Below, piece after piece: positions 1-8,598 of a stretch of DNA of 64,000 nt. The notes beneath the pieces were generated by a model. That model saw only the letters and a list, made by a program, of their open reading frames with translations, was not told the DNA's origin and made no database searches. Source of the DNA: Halobellus litoreus (GTDB lineage Archaea > Halobacteriota > Halobacteria > Halobacteriales > Haloferacaceae); assembly GCF_024464595.1 (NCBI RefSeq), contig NZ_JANHAW010000001.1, forward strand, positions 1,443,083 through 1,507,082. The letters run 5' to 3'. Every line of letters begins with the position of its first letter. Positions within the stretch are counted from its first letter, which is position 1. The translations under genes and the position numbers were made by a program.

Positions 1-662
1 CCGAGGGCGACGAGGAGACCGAAATCGTCGTCGACCAGCGGGAACTCGACGCGGCCATCGCGAAGGACCTCTCGAAGCGCGAGGGCGTCCGCACGCGACT
101 GGAGACGTTGGCCGTCGGCGACTACGTCCTTTCGGACCGGGTCGCCGTCGAGCGCAAGTCGGTCGCGGACTTCCTGGACACGCTCCTCGGCGAGGAGCGC
201 TCCATCTTCGAGCAGATCGGCGATCTGTCGCGGGCGTACGCCCGCCCGGTGCTGATCGTCGAGGGCGACGGGCTATACGAGGAGCGGAACGTTCATCCGG
301 GGGCGATTCGAGGGGCGCTGGCCTCGCTGGCGGTCGATTTCGACGTGAGCGTCCTCCAGACGCGCGACGAGGACGACACCGCGGAGTTGCTTCTCACCAT
401 CGCCGAACGTGAACAGACGGAGCGGGACCGAACGGTGAGCGTGCACGGCGAAAAGAGCGCGAAGACGCTCGCCGAACAGCAGGAGTACGTCGTCTCCTCG
501 ATCGCGGACATCGGTCCCGTGACGGCGCAGTCGCTCCTTCAGGAGTTCGGAACGGTAGAGCAGGTGATGACCGCGCGGAAAGACGACCTCCGCGAGGTCG
601 GCGGGATCGGCGAGGTGACGGCCGAGCGGATCCGCGAGGTCGTGGGAAGCGACTACGAGTAG
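1..662 (+). CDS. hef: Hef helicase/nuclease, C-terminal part (5' end outside window)
   Basis: This is the C-terminal part of an XPF/ERCC4-family structure-specific nuclease that acts on stalled forks and branched DNA. The frame is open from base 3. The ERCC4 nuclease core is visible: DQRE near the window edge, GDYVLSD, then the catalytic VERKSVADF. A tandem helix-hairpin-helix domain follows (IADIGPVTAQSLL and VGGIGEVTAERI), which binds DNA and mediates dimerisation. In haloarchaea this arrangement belongs to Hef, which has an N-terminal superfamily 2 helicase. The helicase part would lie upstream and is not visible, so a nuclease-only XPF cannot be excluded. Confidence 0.9.
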   Translation, partial: EGDEETEIVVDQRELDAAIAKDLSKREGVRTRLETLAVGDYVLSDRVAVERKSVADFLDTLLGEERSIFEQIGDLSRAYARPVLIVEGDGLYEERNVHPGAIRGALASLAVDFDVSVLQTRDEDDTAELLLTIAEREQTERDRTVSVHGEKSAKTLAEQQEYVVSSIADIGPVTAQSLLQEFGTVEQVMTARKDDLREVGGIGEVTAERIREVVGSDYE

Positions 663-726
663 ACAGGCGCGGCGGGTCGCTCGTTCCGGCGGCAATATCT
701 ATGGCCGACGGTACCGATGGACGATA

Positions 727-1044
727 CTATCGGGGGAACTGTCGGGATCCGGCGGAGGACGGACTGGCGGCGATGACGCCATCGCGTGTGACGCGGATCT
801 CGTACCCCTGGTAGTCGAATCGGATCTCCGAGACGGCCCGCGATTCGGCGTCGGGCAGCAGCGCCCGAGTCACGGCCTCGATTTCGACGTGATCGTAGAG
901 GGACACGTCGTCGTCCGTCTCGTCGAGGCTGCCGAGCGCGTCGGAGAGTCGGACCAACAACTCGCCTTCGTCTTCCCAGGTATCGCGCGTGATGACGGAC
1001 CAGGAATCGAGGGAGCCGCGTCGGAAGTCACCTGCTTTTGACAT
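727..1044 (-). CDS. HalOD1 (halobacterial output domain 1) protein
   Basis: A small acidic protein of 105 residues whose C-terminal two thirds match the HalOD1 output domain of haloarchaeal signalling proteins: YDHVEIEAVTRALLPD followed by the sheet-forming IRFDYQGYEIRVTRDG. Stand-alone copies are common in haloarchaea and their biochemical role is unknown. I chose the start at 1044 (MSKAGDF) because a TATA-like TTTTATAT lies at 1067-1074, the distance expected for a leaderless transcript. A start at 1068 would fall inside that promoter. Confidence 0.75.
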   Translation of the reverse strand: MSKAGDFRRGSLDSWSVITRDTWEDEGELLVRLSDALGSLDETDDDVSLYDHVEIEAVTRALLPDAESRAVSEIRFDYQGYEIRVTRDGVIAASPSSAGSRQFPR

Positions 1045-1066
1045 ACAGCCCCGTAAAAATCGCATC

Positions 1067-1074
1067 ATATAAAA
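1067..1074 (-). promoter_or_regulatory. TATA-like element for the HalOD1 gene
   Basis: TTTTATAT on the minus strand, centred about 27 nt before the ATG at 1044. It fits a leaderless haloarchaeal promoter and settles the start. Confidence 0.6.
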
Positions 1075-1279
1075 CTTGGCGACAAAAGTATCGAATTCGA
1101 TAATCAGGGGCCGTCTTCCGCGAAGTTATGACGTTACATCCGGACTTTGCGCAGGGGGATCGGCGCCGACTGAGTCTGTCGTCGTCATATGCTCGTCTCT
1201 ACCGCTTCCCAGTCCGTGGCCGCTGTCGCCGGCTCTCTGTCCTCAGTCCGTTCCGCCGCTGCCTTCACCACCTGCGCCC

Positions 1280-2329
1280 TCAGGACGCTTCATCGCTGTT
1301 TTCATCGTCTGCGTCCGCGGTTCGATCCGTGGGTGTCTCGCGGCCCTCGGGATGCAACTCCGCCGAGAGGAGCGCCGCCGACTCGACGAACAGGCCGACC
1401 GCGAGCGGCCCCGCCACGACGCCGATCGGACCGAGCGTGAGCACGCCGCCGAAGAAGCCGACGAAGTAGAGGCTTCCCGGAATATCGGCCGTCTCGCGCG
1501 CGAGTCGCGGGCGGATGAGAACGTCGGGGAGCAACGCGATGACGAGCCCGCCGACGAGAAAGACGAGCACCGCGCGGAGCAGTTCGCCGACCGCGACGTG
1601 GTAGACAGCGAGTCCGGCGAGCAGGACGCTCGGGCCGACGACGGGCACGAACTGGAGGACCGCGGAGATAGTCGCAAGCGTCACGACCGAGTCGTATCCG
1701 AGGAGGAAGAACACCGGAAGCGCGAGGGCGAAGGTGCCGAGCGCGGTCGCCGCCTGCAGGACGTAGATGGCGAAGAGCGTCTCGCGGGTGCGTCGGTTCA
1801 GCGCCGCCGCGGCGTCGCCGTAGCCCGGCGGGACGAGCGCCAGCACCGCCTGTCGAGCGTCCGTGCCGTAGAACAGGAGCGAGTACACCAGGAAGACGAA
1901 CAGCGTCGCTTTCAGGACGAGGACCGGTGCCGCGGTGGCGGCGCGTCGGGCAGTGCGTTCGACGATGTCGACGACGACGGACGTGAGCGACTCGAGCGTC
2001 ATCGCGTACTGGAACCCGAACGCGTCGAGAATCAGTTCGTCCGGGAGCAGTCCGACCAGCGCAACGAAGGAATCGAATCGGAGGTAGACGACGACGGCGA
2101 GCGGAACCAACACGAGCACCGTCATCAGCAGCGCGCCGAGGGTCGCACCGCCGCTTGCGACCCGTCGGGAGAAGCCGCGGGCGACGAGTGTCCGTCGGAC
2201 GGGCCACAGCAGGTACGCGACGGTGACGGCGAAGAAGACGGTCCCGAGGACCGACTGTAAGAGAACCGCCGCCGTGAGACCGGCGAGGACGAACACCGCC
2301 CCCAGCGCGTACCGTCGGGTCCGAGTCAC
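1280..2329 (-). CDS. AI-2E family transporter (PF01594-type permease)
   Basis: An integral membrane protein of 349 residues with about eight hydrophobic segments: an N-terminal pair, a long soluble stretch (roughly residues 90-140), then a C-terminal cluster. Family hallmarks are the ALVPPGYGDAAAALNRRTRE segment, the ISAVLQFVPVVGP motif and the IRPRLARETADIPGSLYFVG segment before the last helices. Members export small molecules or act as Na+/H+ antiporters, so the substrate cannot be read from sequence. The tail is Asp/Glu-rich. The gene stands alone, divergent from thiB, with a degenerate tandem repeat between them. Confidence 0.85.
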   Translation of the reverse strand: MTRTRRYALGAVFVLAGLTAAVLLQSVLGTVFFAVTVAYLLWPVRRTLVARGFSRRVASGGATLGALLMTVLVLVPLAVVVYLRFDSFVALVGLLPDELILDAFGFQYAMTLESLTSVVVDIVERTARRAATAAPVLVLKATLFVFLVYSLLFYGTDARQAVLALVPPGYGDAAAALNRRTRETLFAIYVLQAATALGTFALALPVFFLLGYDSVVTLATISAVLQFVPVVGPSVLLAGLAVYHVAVGELLRAVLVFLVGGLVIALLPDVLIRPRLARETADIPGSLYFVGFFGGVLTLGPIGVVAGPLAVGLFVESAALLSAELHPEGRETPTDRTADADDENSDEAS

Positions 2330-2375
2330 GGATACGACTCACGGCCGACTGCCAAGAGCGTTGCTCCGCGGTCGA

Positions 2376-2503
2376 CCCAAGGAAGCGGTGTGGATCGTCG
2401 CCCAAGGAACCAGTGAGGACCGTCGCGGAAGAAAGTGGTGAGAAGGAAGTGGTGAGAAGGAGTGGTGAGAACCGTCGTCGAACGGAACCAGTGAGGATCG
2501 CCG
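2376..2503. repeat. Degenerate 25-bp tandem repeat between AI-2E gene and thiB
   Basis: Two adjacent 25-bp units, 2376-2400 and 2401-2425, share CCCAAGGAA and end in CGTCG. They are followed by shorter derived copies (AAGTGGTGAGAAGG and variants) and a last unit near 2482-2503 carrying GGAACCAGTGAGGATCG. It lies between two divergent promoters and has no visible coding role. Confidence 0.7.
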
Positions 2504-2568
2504 GATACGTCGGCGTCGGCCGAGGCGATGCATCACGATTAAGTACCACTCGGTGAAACTACCTGGTA

Positions 2569-3717
2569 ATGAAACGGAGAACGTTCGTACGAACGGTCGG
2601 TGCGGGCGGCATTGTCGGACTCGCCGGGTGCGTCGGCGGGGGCGGCGGCGATGGCGATAGTGGGTCAACCGCCGATACGGCCACCGAAGCCGACGGCGAC
2701 GCGACCGGAACGACGACGGGAACGCCGGGGTCGGAACCGCCCGAGCTGGTCGTCTCGACGTACGGCGCGTTCGTCGACGCGCCGTCGACGAGTCCCGGAC
2801 CGTGGCTCAAGGAGACCTTCGAGTCGGAGTTCGACGCCACGGTGACGTTCGCGACGCCCGACAGCGAGATCAACTACTACATCGAACGGGCGCTCCAGGG
2901 CGTCGACATCGAGTCGGACGTCTACGTCGGCCTCAACGTGGATATGCTCATCCGGATCGACGAGCGGCTCGACGACGGGCTGTTCACCGCCGTCGACGAC
3001 ATCGGCGGCCGTGGCGACGTGAAAGAGGGGCTGAACTTCGATCCCGAGGGCCGAATCGTTCCCTACGACACGAGTTACGTCAGCATCGTCTACAACGAGA
3101 CGATGAGCGAGGACGGCGACTTCGTCGCCCCGGAGACCTTCGAAGAACTGCTCGAACCCGAGTTCGAGGGCGACCTCCTCACCCAGAATCCGACGGGGAG
3201 CGCGACCGGGAAGTCGTTCCTGCTGCACACGGTCGACGCGAAGGGTCCCGACGGGTACCTCGACTACTGGGAAGACCTCCAGGCAAACGACGTTCGCGTC
3301 CTCTCGGACTGGTCGACGTCGTACAACGCGTTCTTAGAGGAGGAAGCGCCGATGGTCGTCTCCTACTCGACCGACCAAGTGTACGCCAACCGCGAGGGCC
3401 AGGACCTCGCGAAACACCAGATCCGATTCCTGAACGACGAGGGCTACGCCTACCCGGAGGGAATGTCGATCTTCGAGGGGACCGATCGCCCCGAACTGGC
3501 CCGTGAGTTCCTCGAATTTATGCTGCGTCCGGACGTCCAAGGCGAGATCGCCCAGCGGAACGTCGCCTTCCCGGCGACGACGACTGCGGAACTGCCGGGG
3601 GATTTCGCCGAGTACGCGCAGGCACCGCCGGAAGCAGTCACTTTCACGTACGACGAACTTCGAGACAACGTGAGTGAGTGGACCCAGGCGTGGGAGCGAC
3701 AGTTCGCGAGCAAGTGA
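2569..3717 (+). CDS. thiB: Thiamine ABC transporter substrate-binding lipoprotein
   Basis: An extracytoplasmic solute receptor of 382 residues, the first gene of a thiBPQ operon. The N-terminus has a twin-basic signal (MKRRTFVR), a hydrophobic core and the lipobox LAGC, with the modified Cys near residue 21, then a Gly/Asp-rich tether. The mature part has TbpA/ThiB-family features: ELVVSTYGAF at the first strand, IVPYDTSYVSIVYN, NPTGSATGKSFLL and MVVSYSTDQVYANREG. The order receptor, fused permease, ATPase supports thiamine or a phosphorylated form over iron. A weak TATA-like GATTAAG lies about 30 nt upstream of the ATG. I see no TPP riboswitch fold in the short leader. Confidence 0.85.
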   Translation: MKRRTFVRTVGAGGIVGLAGCVGGGGGDGDSGSTADTATEADGDATGTTTGTPGSEPPELVVSTYGAFVDAPSTSPGPWLKETFESEFDATVTFATPDSEINYYIERALQGVDIESDVYVGLNVDMLIRIDERLDDGLFTAVDDIGGRGDVKEGLNFDPEGRIVPYDTSYVSIVYNETMSEDGDFVAPETFEELLEPEFEGDLLTQNPTGSATGKSFLLHTVDAKGPDGYLDYWEDLQANDVRVLSDWSTSYNAFLEEEAPMVVSYSTDQVYANREGQDLAKHQIRFLNDEGYAYPEGMSIFEGTDRPELAREFLEFMLRPDVQGEIAQRNVAFPATTTAELPGDFAEYAQAPPEAVTFTYDELRDNVSEWTQAWERQFASK

Positions 3718-5641
3718 CGGCGACGCCGACAGCGACGGGTCGGGAGTCCCGAACGTGGGCGAAGGCGGCGCCGACAAAGCGGACGTCGATGAGGGCGACG
3801 CCGACGGAGCGAACGTCGGCGAGAGCGACGTCAAAAAGGCGAACGTCGGCGACGACTCCGGAACCGTGAGCGCGGCCCTCCGCGACGCCGCGTCGACGGT
3901 GTGGAGTCGGCTGGCCGGGGTGCGAGCGTCGGCGCGTTCGTTCGGGCGTCGCATCGAAGCGCGTGCACTCGCGCTGGCCGCCGTCGCGACGTCGCTGATC
4001 CTCCTCGTCGTCTTCTACTATCCGGTCGCGACGGTGTTCGCCGACGCGGTCTTCGTCGACGGTCGACCGACCGTCGAGCCGATCGTCTCGGTTCTCACGT
4101 CGCGGTTTTACCTCGTCGATATTTTCGGGTTCACCGCCTATCAGGCCCTGTTGTCGACGATCGCGTCCGTCTTGCTGGGGCTCCCGGGCGCGTGGGTCCT
4201 CGCGCGGTTCGAGTTCCCCGGTCGGGAGACGCTGCGCTCGCTGACGATCCTCCCGTTCGTGATGCCCTCGATTATGGTCGCGATCGGGTTCGTCGCCACC
4301 TTCGGACGGACCGGAACGCTGAACGCGGTTTTGCGGGCGATCGGACTGCCTCCGGTCGAGTTGCTGTTCACGATCGAGGCGATCGTGATCGCGCACGCGT
4401 TTTACAACGCTCCGCTCGTCGCGCGGGTGACGACGGCGGCCTGGGAGAGCGTCGACGCCTCCGCCGTGGAGACCGCCCGAAGTCTCGGCGCGTCGCCGAC
4501 GCGGGCGTTCCGCGACGTGGTGCTGCCGCAGTTGCTCCCGGCGGTCGCGATCGGTGCGACGCTGACCTTCGTCTTCACGTTCGCGTCGTTCCCGATCGTG
4601 CTCGCGCTCGGCGGGTTCCAGCTGGCGACCGTCGAGGTGTTCATCTACTCGCGGATCCAGAACCTCGCGTACGCCGAGGCGGCCGCCCTCGCCGTCGTCG
4701 AGACCGCGATCTCCATCGGCCTGACGTACTGGTACCTCCGCTACGAGGGTCGGAATCGGGGCTCGGGGCAGGGCGCGCGGCCGCAACCCCGGCGGTCGCT
4801 GTGGCCAGAGGCGTGGACGCCGAGCGCGCTCGGCGTGCGCATCGGCATCGGCGCGTACGGCGTCGTCGTGCTCGCGGTGTTCGTCGGCCCGATCGCGTCG
4901 ATGGTTCTCGCGAGTCTGACGGGTCCGGAGGGTGGGCTGACGCTCGAACACTACCTGTTCCTCCTCGAACGCCAGCAGACGGGCGCGTCTTACCAGGTGC
5001 GGCCGCTCCCGGCGATCACGAACTCGCTGCGGTTCGGGATCGGGACGCTGCTCGTCGCGGTGCCGATGGGCGTCGCTGTCGCGGTGTTGACGACGCGGGA
5101 GTTCCCCGGTCGGGCCGCCGTCGACGCGCTGGCGATGGCACCGCTGGCGGTCTCCGGGATCGTCGTCGGACTTGGGCTGCTCCGGGGCCTCGTCTTCGGC
5201 GTCGAGGCTTTCGGGACGCGGGTACAGGTGACCGGCGCCCTCGCCGTCGTGGCCGCGCACGCGGTCGGGGCGTACCCGTTCGTCACGAGAAACGTCGCGC
5301 CGCTGCTGGGGAATCTCGATCCGCGACTGGTGGAGTCCGCGCGGAGTCTCGGCGCGACTCGGGTTCGGGCGCTCGTCGACGTGGAGTTGCCGCTCGTGGC
5401 CGCCGGCGTCGTCGCCGGCGCGGCGTTCGCCTTTGCCATCTCGATCGGCGAGTTCGACTCGACGGTCGTCCTCGCGGAGGGGTCGACCAGCTACACGATG
5501 CCCGTCGCAGTCGAGCGGTATCTCGGACGGCGGCTCGGTCCGGCGACCGCGATGGGCTGTGTCCTGCTCGCGGTGACGAGTCTGAGCTTCGTGATCATCG
5601 AACGGTTCGGCGGTCGGTACGGCGGACGGGGAGGGTTCTGA
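3674..5641 (+). CDS. thiP: Thiamine ABC transporter, fused two-domain permease
   Basis: A permease of up to 655 residues with two MetI-type domains in one chain, as in bacterial ThiP. Each half has about six transmembrane segments and an EAA coupling loop (ETARSLGASPTRAFRDVVLP and ESARSLGATRVRALVDVELP) that docks on the ATPase. The frame opens with GTG at 3674, overlapping the end of thiB. The first ~65 residues are Asp/Gly/Ala-rich low complexity, so a later GTG (3866) could be the true start. The coding frame ends 2 nt before thiQ, which suggests translational coupling. Confidence 0.85.
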   Translation: MSGPRRGSDSSRASDGDADSDGSGVPNVGEGGADKADVDEGDADGANVGESDVKKANVGDDSGTVSAALRDAASTVWSRLAGVRASARSFGRRIEARALALAAVATSLILLVVFYYPVATVFADAVFVDGRPTVEPIVSVLTSRFYLVDIFGFTAYQALLSTIASVLLGLPGAWVLARFEFPGRETLRSLTILPFVMPSIMVAIGFVATFGRTGTLNAVLRAIGLPPVELLFTIEAIVIAHAFYNAPLVARVTTAAWESVDASAVETARSLGASPTRAFRDVVLPQLLPAVAIGATLTFVFTFASFPIVLALGGFQLATVEVFIYSRIQNLAYAEAAALAVVETAISIGLTYWYLRYEGRNRGSGQGARPQPRRSLWPEAWTPSALGVRIGIGAYGVVVLAVFVGPIASMVLASLTGPEGGLTLEHYLFLLERQQTGASYQVRPLPAITNSLRFGIGTLLVAVPMGVAVAVLTTREFPGRAAVDALAMAPLAVSGIVVGLGLLRGLVFGVEAFGTRVQVTGALAVVAAHAVGAYPFVTRNVAPLLGNLDPRLVESARSLGATRVRALVDVELPLVAAGVVAGAAFAFAISIGEFDSTVVLAEGSTSYTMPVAVERYLGRRLGPATAMGCVLLAVTSLSFVIIERFGGRYGGRGGF

Positions 5642-5643
5642 CG

Positions 5644-6969
5644 ATGCAACTGACGCTCGAAAACGTTCGAAAGGCGTACGGCGAGACGGTCGCGCTCGGT
5701 CGAGAGGGCGAAGATCGGGAGGGCGATGGTCGGGGGATCAGCTTCGAGATCGACGACGGTGAGTTCTTCACACTCGTCGGGCCCTCGGGGTGCGGGAAGA
5801 CGACGACGCTCCGCCTCGTGGCCGGGTTCGAACCGCCGACGGGCGGATCGATTCGGTTCGACGGCCGGGAGATGCGCGGAGTACCGCCCGAATCGCGGAG
5901 CGTGGGCGTCGTCTTCCAGAACTACGCGCTCTTTCCCCACCTCTCGGTCGCGGAGAACGTCGCCTACGGCCTCCGGTTCTCGGACCCGCCGGGCGGGGTG
6001 AGCCGGGACGAACGAGTCGCCGACCTCCTGGAACTCGTCGACCTGCCGGAGGCGGGCGACCGGGACCCGACGGAGCTTTCGGGTGGCCAACAGCAGCGCA
6101 TCGCGCTCGCTCGGGCGCTCGCGCCCGGTCCGGACCTCCTCCTGCTCGACGAACCGATGAGCGCCCTCGACGCGCGCCTCCGCGAGCGGCTTCGGATGCA
6201 GATCAAGGAGATCCAGTCGACGCTGGGGATCACGACCCTGTACGTCACCCACGACCAGGAGGAGGCGCTCGCGATTTCGGACCGCGTGGCCGTGATGAAC
6301 GACGGCGCGGTCGAACAGGTCGGGACGCCGCAGGCGGTCTACCGCCGCCCGGCGACCCGTTTCGTCGCGGAGTTCGTCGGCGACAACAACGTCTTCGAGG
6401 GCGAGGTCGTCTCCGTTCGCGGGAGGGACGAGGCCTGTTCCGCCCACGAGCGGGACGATGGAAAACAGTCCGCGTCGGCCCGCGAATCCGGTGAATCTCC
6501 AGTTGAAACGAAGGGGGTTCGGAGCGATGTCGTCGGTGCCGAGACAACGGACGACAGAGGAGAGCGGGTATGGAAGGTCGATGTCGACGTTGACGGGGTT
6601 CGGGTCGTGATATCGACTCGGGTAGCCCTGTCGGGCGGAGATCGGATCGTGTTCTGTGTCCGACCCGAAGCGATGCGCCTGCTCGGAACGGAAAGTTCCA
6701 GGGGCGAAACCGCCGGAATCGAGAAGTCGAATGGAACGTCCGAGAGCGAGACCGGCGGGTTCGAGAAGTCGAGTGGAACCTCTCGGAGCGAAACCAACAT
6801 CCTCGACGCGACGGTAACGGGGGCCGAGTTCCTCGGCGACGCGACCCGGACGTATCTCCGCTGGAACGATCGAGGACTGACGGTGCAGTCGACGGATCCA
6901 CCCACCGGCGACGTGCGGGTCGGTTTCGACTGCGCTTCGGCACACGTCGTGGACCGAGTCGACGACTGA
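5644..6969 (+). CDS. thiQ: Thiamine ABC transporter ATP-binding protein with expanded C-terminal region
   Basis: An ABC ATPase of 441 residues. Walker A is GPSGCGKTT, the Q-loop VFQNYALFPHLS, the signature LSGGQQQRIALARAL, Walker B LLLLDEP and the switch His is in YVTHDQEEA. ThiQ proteins are usually much shorter. Here an Arg/Glu/Asp/Gly linker is inserted before the Walker A strand, and the TOBE-like region after residue ~250 holds a Ser/Glu/Thr/Lys-rich insert with a duplicated 14-residue unit (about residues 358-385). The start at 5644 is 2 nt after thiP. A 45-bp tandem repeat runs across the stop codon. Confidence 0.85.
   Translation: MQLTLENVRKAYGETVALGREGEDREGDGRGISFEIDDGEFFTLVGPSGCGKTTTLRLVAGFEPPTGGSIRFDGREMRGVPPESRSVGVVFQNYALFPHLSVAENVAYGLRFSDPPGGVSRDERVADLLELVDLPEAGDRDPTELSGGQQQRIALARALAPGPDLLLLDEPMSALDARLRERLRMQIKEIQSTLGITTLYVTHDQEEALAISDRVAVMNDGAVEQVGTPQAVYRRPATRFVAEFVGDNNVFEGEVVSVRGRDEACSAHERDDGKQSASARESGESPVETKGVRSDVVGAETTDDRGERVWKVDVDVDGVRVVISTRVALSGGDRIVFCVRPEAMRLLGTESSRGETAGIEKSNGTSESETGGFEKSSGTSRSETNILDATVTGAEFLGDATRTYLRWNDRGLTVQSTDPPTGDVRVGFDCASAHVVDRVDD
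6715..6798 (+). repeat. 42-bp in-frame tandem duplication inside thiQ
   Basis: Two diverged 42-bp units, 6715-6756 and 6757-6798, both carry TCGAGAAGTCGA and encode the related peptides GIEKSNGTSESETG and GFEKSSGTSRSETN. The unit length is a multiple of three, so the frame is kept. Confidence 0.75.
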
Positions 6970-7066
6970 GTGATCGATCGGCCCACGGACTGCGGCCGCC
7001 GAGTCGACGACTGAGTGATCGATCGGCCCACGGACTACGGCCGCCGAGTCGACAGCTGAGTTATCG
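6956..7066. repeat. 45-bp tandem repeat spanning the thiQ stop codon
   Basis: Copies at 6956-7000 and 7001-7045 are nearly identical (both have GTGATCGATCGGCCCACGG). A partial third copy starts at 7046. The unit is 15 codons and contains the thiQ stop (6967-6969), so each copy repeats an in-frame TGA. Confidence 0.85.
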
Positions 7067-7114
7067 ACTCCCAAGTCGAAGCCGTCGAGCCGCTCGACCG
7101 TCGATCGACGCGTC

Positions 7115-7795
7115 TCAGCGGCTGACGCCGACAGTGAGAAGCGTTCCGAAGGTCCGGTAGCGCTCGACCATCGCCTCGCGGGACCCCCAGTCCTCGGTGG
7201 GGAACGCCTCCGCGGGCGGGATGTCGATCTCTCTATCCGGGATGAAGTCCTGTTCGGCCACGGCCAGGCCCGCCTGACGGAACGCCTGCCGGTACTCGTT
7301 GGCGGACCACCGCGTCATCTCGACGTCGATCCGCTCCTGCCACTCGTGGGAGTGGACGTTCTCCTCGTAGTAGTTCACGGCGCAGTAGAACGTGCCACCG
7401 GGGCGAAGAACGCGAGCCACCTCTTCGAGCGTGTGGATCGGGTCCGAGGCGTAGTAGAACGCCTCCATACTCCAGACGTGATCGACGCTATCGTCGGCGA
7501 AGGGCAGCGCGTCGAAGTCGCCGACGACGTAGCTGACGTTCGGGTCGTCCGTATAGGACCGCGCGTTTTTCACCATCTCCGGCGCGCCGTCGAGACCGTA
7601 GACGCGGCCGGCGTCGTTCGTCTCTCGAAGCGCCCGGCCGGCGTACCCGCTGCCGCATCCGAGATCCAGGATCGTGTCTCCGTGTTCGACCGGCATCCGT
7701 GCGAGTGCGTGCTTCGCGGTGTGCCAGTGGCGCTCTTCCATCCCCTTGTCGCGCCCGTCCGCCGCCCAGGCGTCGAATTCCGCTCTGACGCTCAT
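7115..7795 (-). CDS. Class I SAM-dependent methyltransferase
   Basis: A soluble protein of 226 residues with a Rossmann-type methyltransferase fold. Motif I is ILDLGCGSGYAGRAL, the acidic residue ending strand 2 is in VYGLDGAPEMV, motif II is VVGDFDALPFADDSVDHV and motif III is VLRPGGTFYCAV. This pattern is typical of the UbiE/Methyltransf_11 group. The substrate cannot be deduced. The gene is monocistronic, convergent with thiQ and divergent from the DUF2391 gene. Confidence 0.8.
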   Translation of the reverse strand: MSVRAEFDAWAADGRDKGMEERHWHTAKHALARMPVEHGDTILDLGCGSGYAGRALRETNDAGRVYGLDGAPEMVKNARSYTDDPNVSYVVGDFDALPFADDSVDHVWSMEAFYYASDPIHTLEEVARVLRPGGTFYCAVNYYEENVHSHEWQERIDVEMTRWSANEYRQAFRQAGLAVAEQDFIPDREIDIPPAEAFPTEDWGSREAMVERYRTFGTLLTVGVSR

Positions 7796-7889
7796 ACGCG
7801 TGCGTGACGGGGACGGACCAAGAACTGTTGGGATCGCAGGTCGAGACCCGTCAGGATCGGACCGACCGAAGCGGCCCGCCGGATGCGAC

Positions 7890-7899
7890 GCTATATAAG
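7890..7899 (+). promoter_or_regulatory. TATA box for the DUF2391-type gene
   Basis: CTATATAAGT, one of the cleaner TATA boxes in the window, centred 27-28 nt before the ATG at 7922. It marks that ATG as a leaderless start and excludes the upstream ATG at 7883. Confidence 0.75.
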
Positions 7900-7921
7900 T
7901 ACTGAAAGTCGAACGGGACGT

Positions 7922-8377
7922 ATGGTCGGACGTCGCCGGCGGTTCGCGCTTTCGGACACCGTCCAGCAGATCGTCGGCGGGTTCCTGCTGGCCGGCCCGT
8001 TCGTCGTCACCGAAGAAGTGTGGGTACTCGCACGGAGTATGGCACCGATTCAGGCGCTCCTCACCGTTGTCATCGTCTTCGCAATCGGATACGGGGCCCT
8101 CTACAAGGCCGACGATCGGAACCCCGACCGGGAGAGCGAAGTGGGCGGAGTCCCCCTCCGGTTCATTTCGCTCATTTCCGTCTCGTATCTCTCCGTGCTC
8201 ATTCTCGCCATCGCGTTCGACGCCCCGGGGACGTTCGTCGGAGCGTCGGAAACGTCGGCGTGGAAGCCACTGGGACTGCGGGTCGACCTCCCGCTGATCG
8301 GGGTGACGCTCAAAGCGATCAGCATCGGGGCGGTGTTCAGCGTCATCGGGGCCGCGACCGCCGACTCGCTATATTGA
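7922..8377 (+). CDS. DUF2391-type integral membrane protein
   Basis: A membrane protein of 151 residues with a basic N-terminus (MVGRRRRF) and about four hydrophobic segments: residues 17-35, 45-65, 85-105 and a C-terminal one. The pattern FLLAGPFVVTEEVW near the start and IGVTLKAISIGAVFSVIGAA at the end fits the DUF2391/TIGR02587 family of putative membrane proteins, whose function is unknown. The start at 7922 follows a strong TATA box. A 22-bp tandem repeat array begins 9 nt after its stop. Confidence 0.65.
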   Translation: MVGRRRRFALSDTVQQIVGGFLLAGPFVVTEEVWVLARSMAPIQALLTVVIVFAIGYGALYKADDRNPDRESEVGGVPLRFISLISVSYLSVLILAIAFDAPGTFVGASETSAWKPLGLRVDLPLIGVTLKAISIGAVFSVIGAATADSLY

Positions 8378-8385
8378 GCGACTGG

Positions 8386-8517
8386 AATCAATCTACTGGA
8401 CGGCCAGACTCGATCTACTGGGTGGCCGGACTCGATCTACTGGACGGCCGGACTCGATCTACTGGACGGCCGGACTCGATCTACTGGACGGCCAGAATCG
8501 GTCTACTTGGCGGCCGG
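8386..8517. repeat. Six-copy 22-bp tandem repeat
   Basis: Six head-to-tail 22-bp units in exact register: 8386, 8408, 8430, 8452, 8474 and 8496. The core is GATCTACTGGACGGCCGG. The central copies are nearly identical and the outer ones diverged, followed by a partial seventh. There are no spacers, so this is not a CRISPR array. It sits between two genes on the same strand. Confidence 0.9.
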
Positions 8518-8598
8518 ACTAGATCGGACGTGCCGAGCGGTGACAGCCGACGACGGAAACTCCCGCACGGTTAAGTCGTCGGGGTCGCACCTACGGGT

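Noticed and set aside
2504-2568. TPP riboswitch upstream of thiB
   Set aside because: The region between the repeat and the start is too short, and I find no CUGAGA or other conserved TPP-aptamer core.
3901-5643. A plus frame that opens before thiQ and would add about 580 residues to it
   Set aside because: It is the +1 shadow of thiP. The ATPase starts at 5644, 2 nt after the thiP stop, with the family N-terminus.
8386-8517. 22-bp repeats as a CRISPR array
   Set aside because: Units are head to tail with no spacers, and no cas gene is present in the window.
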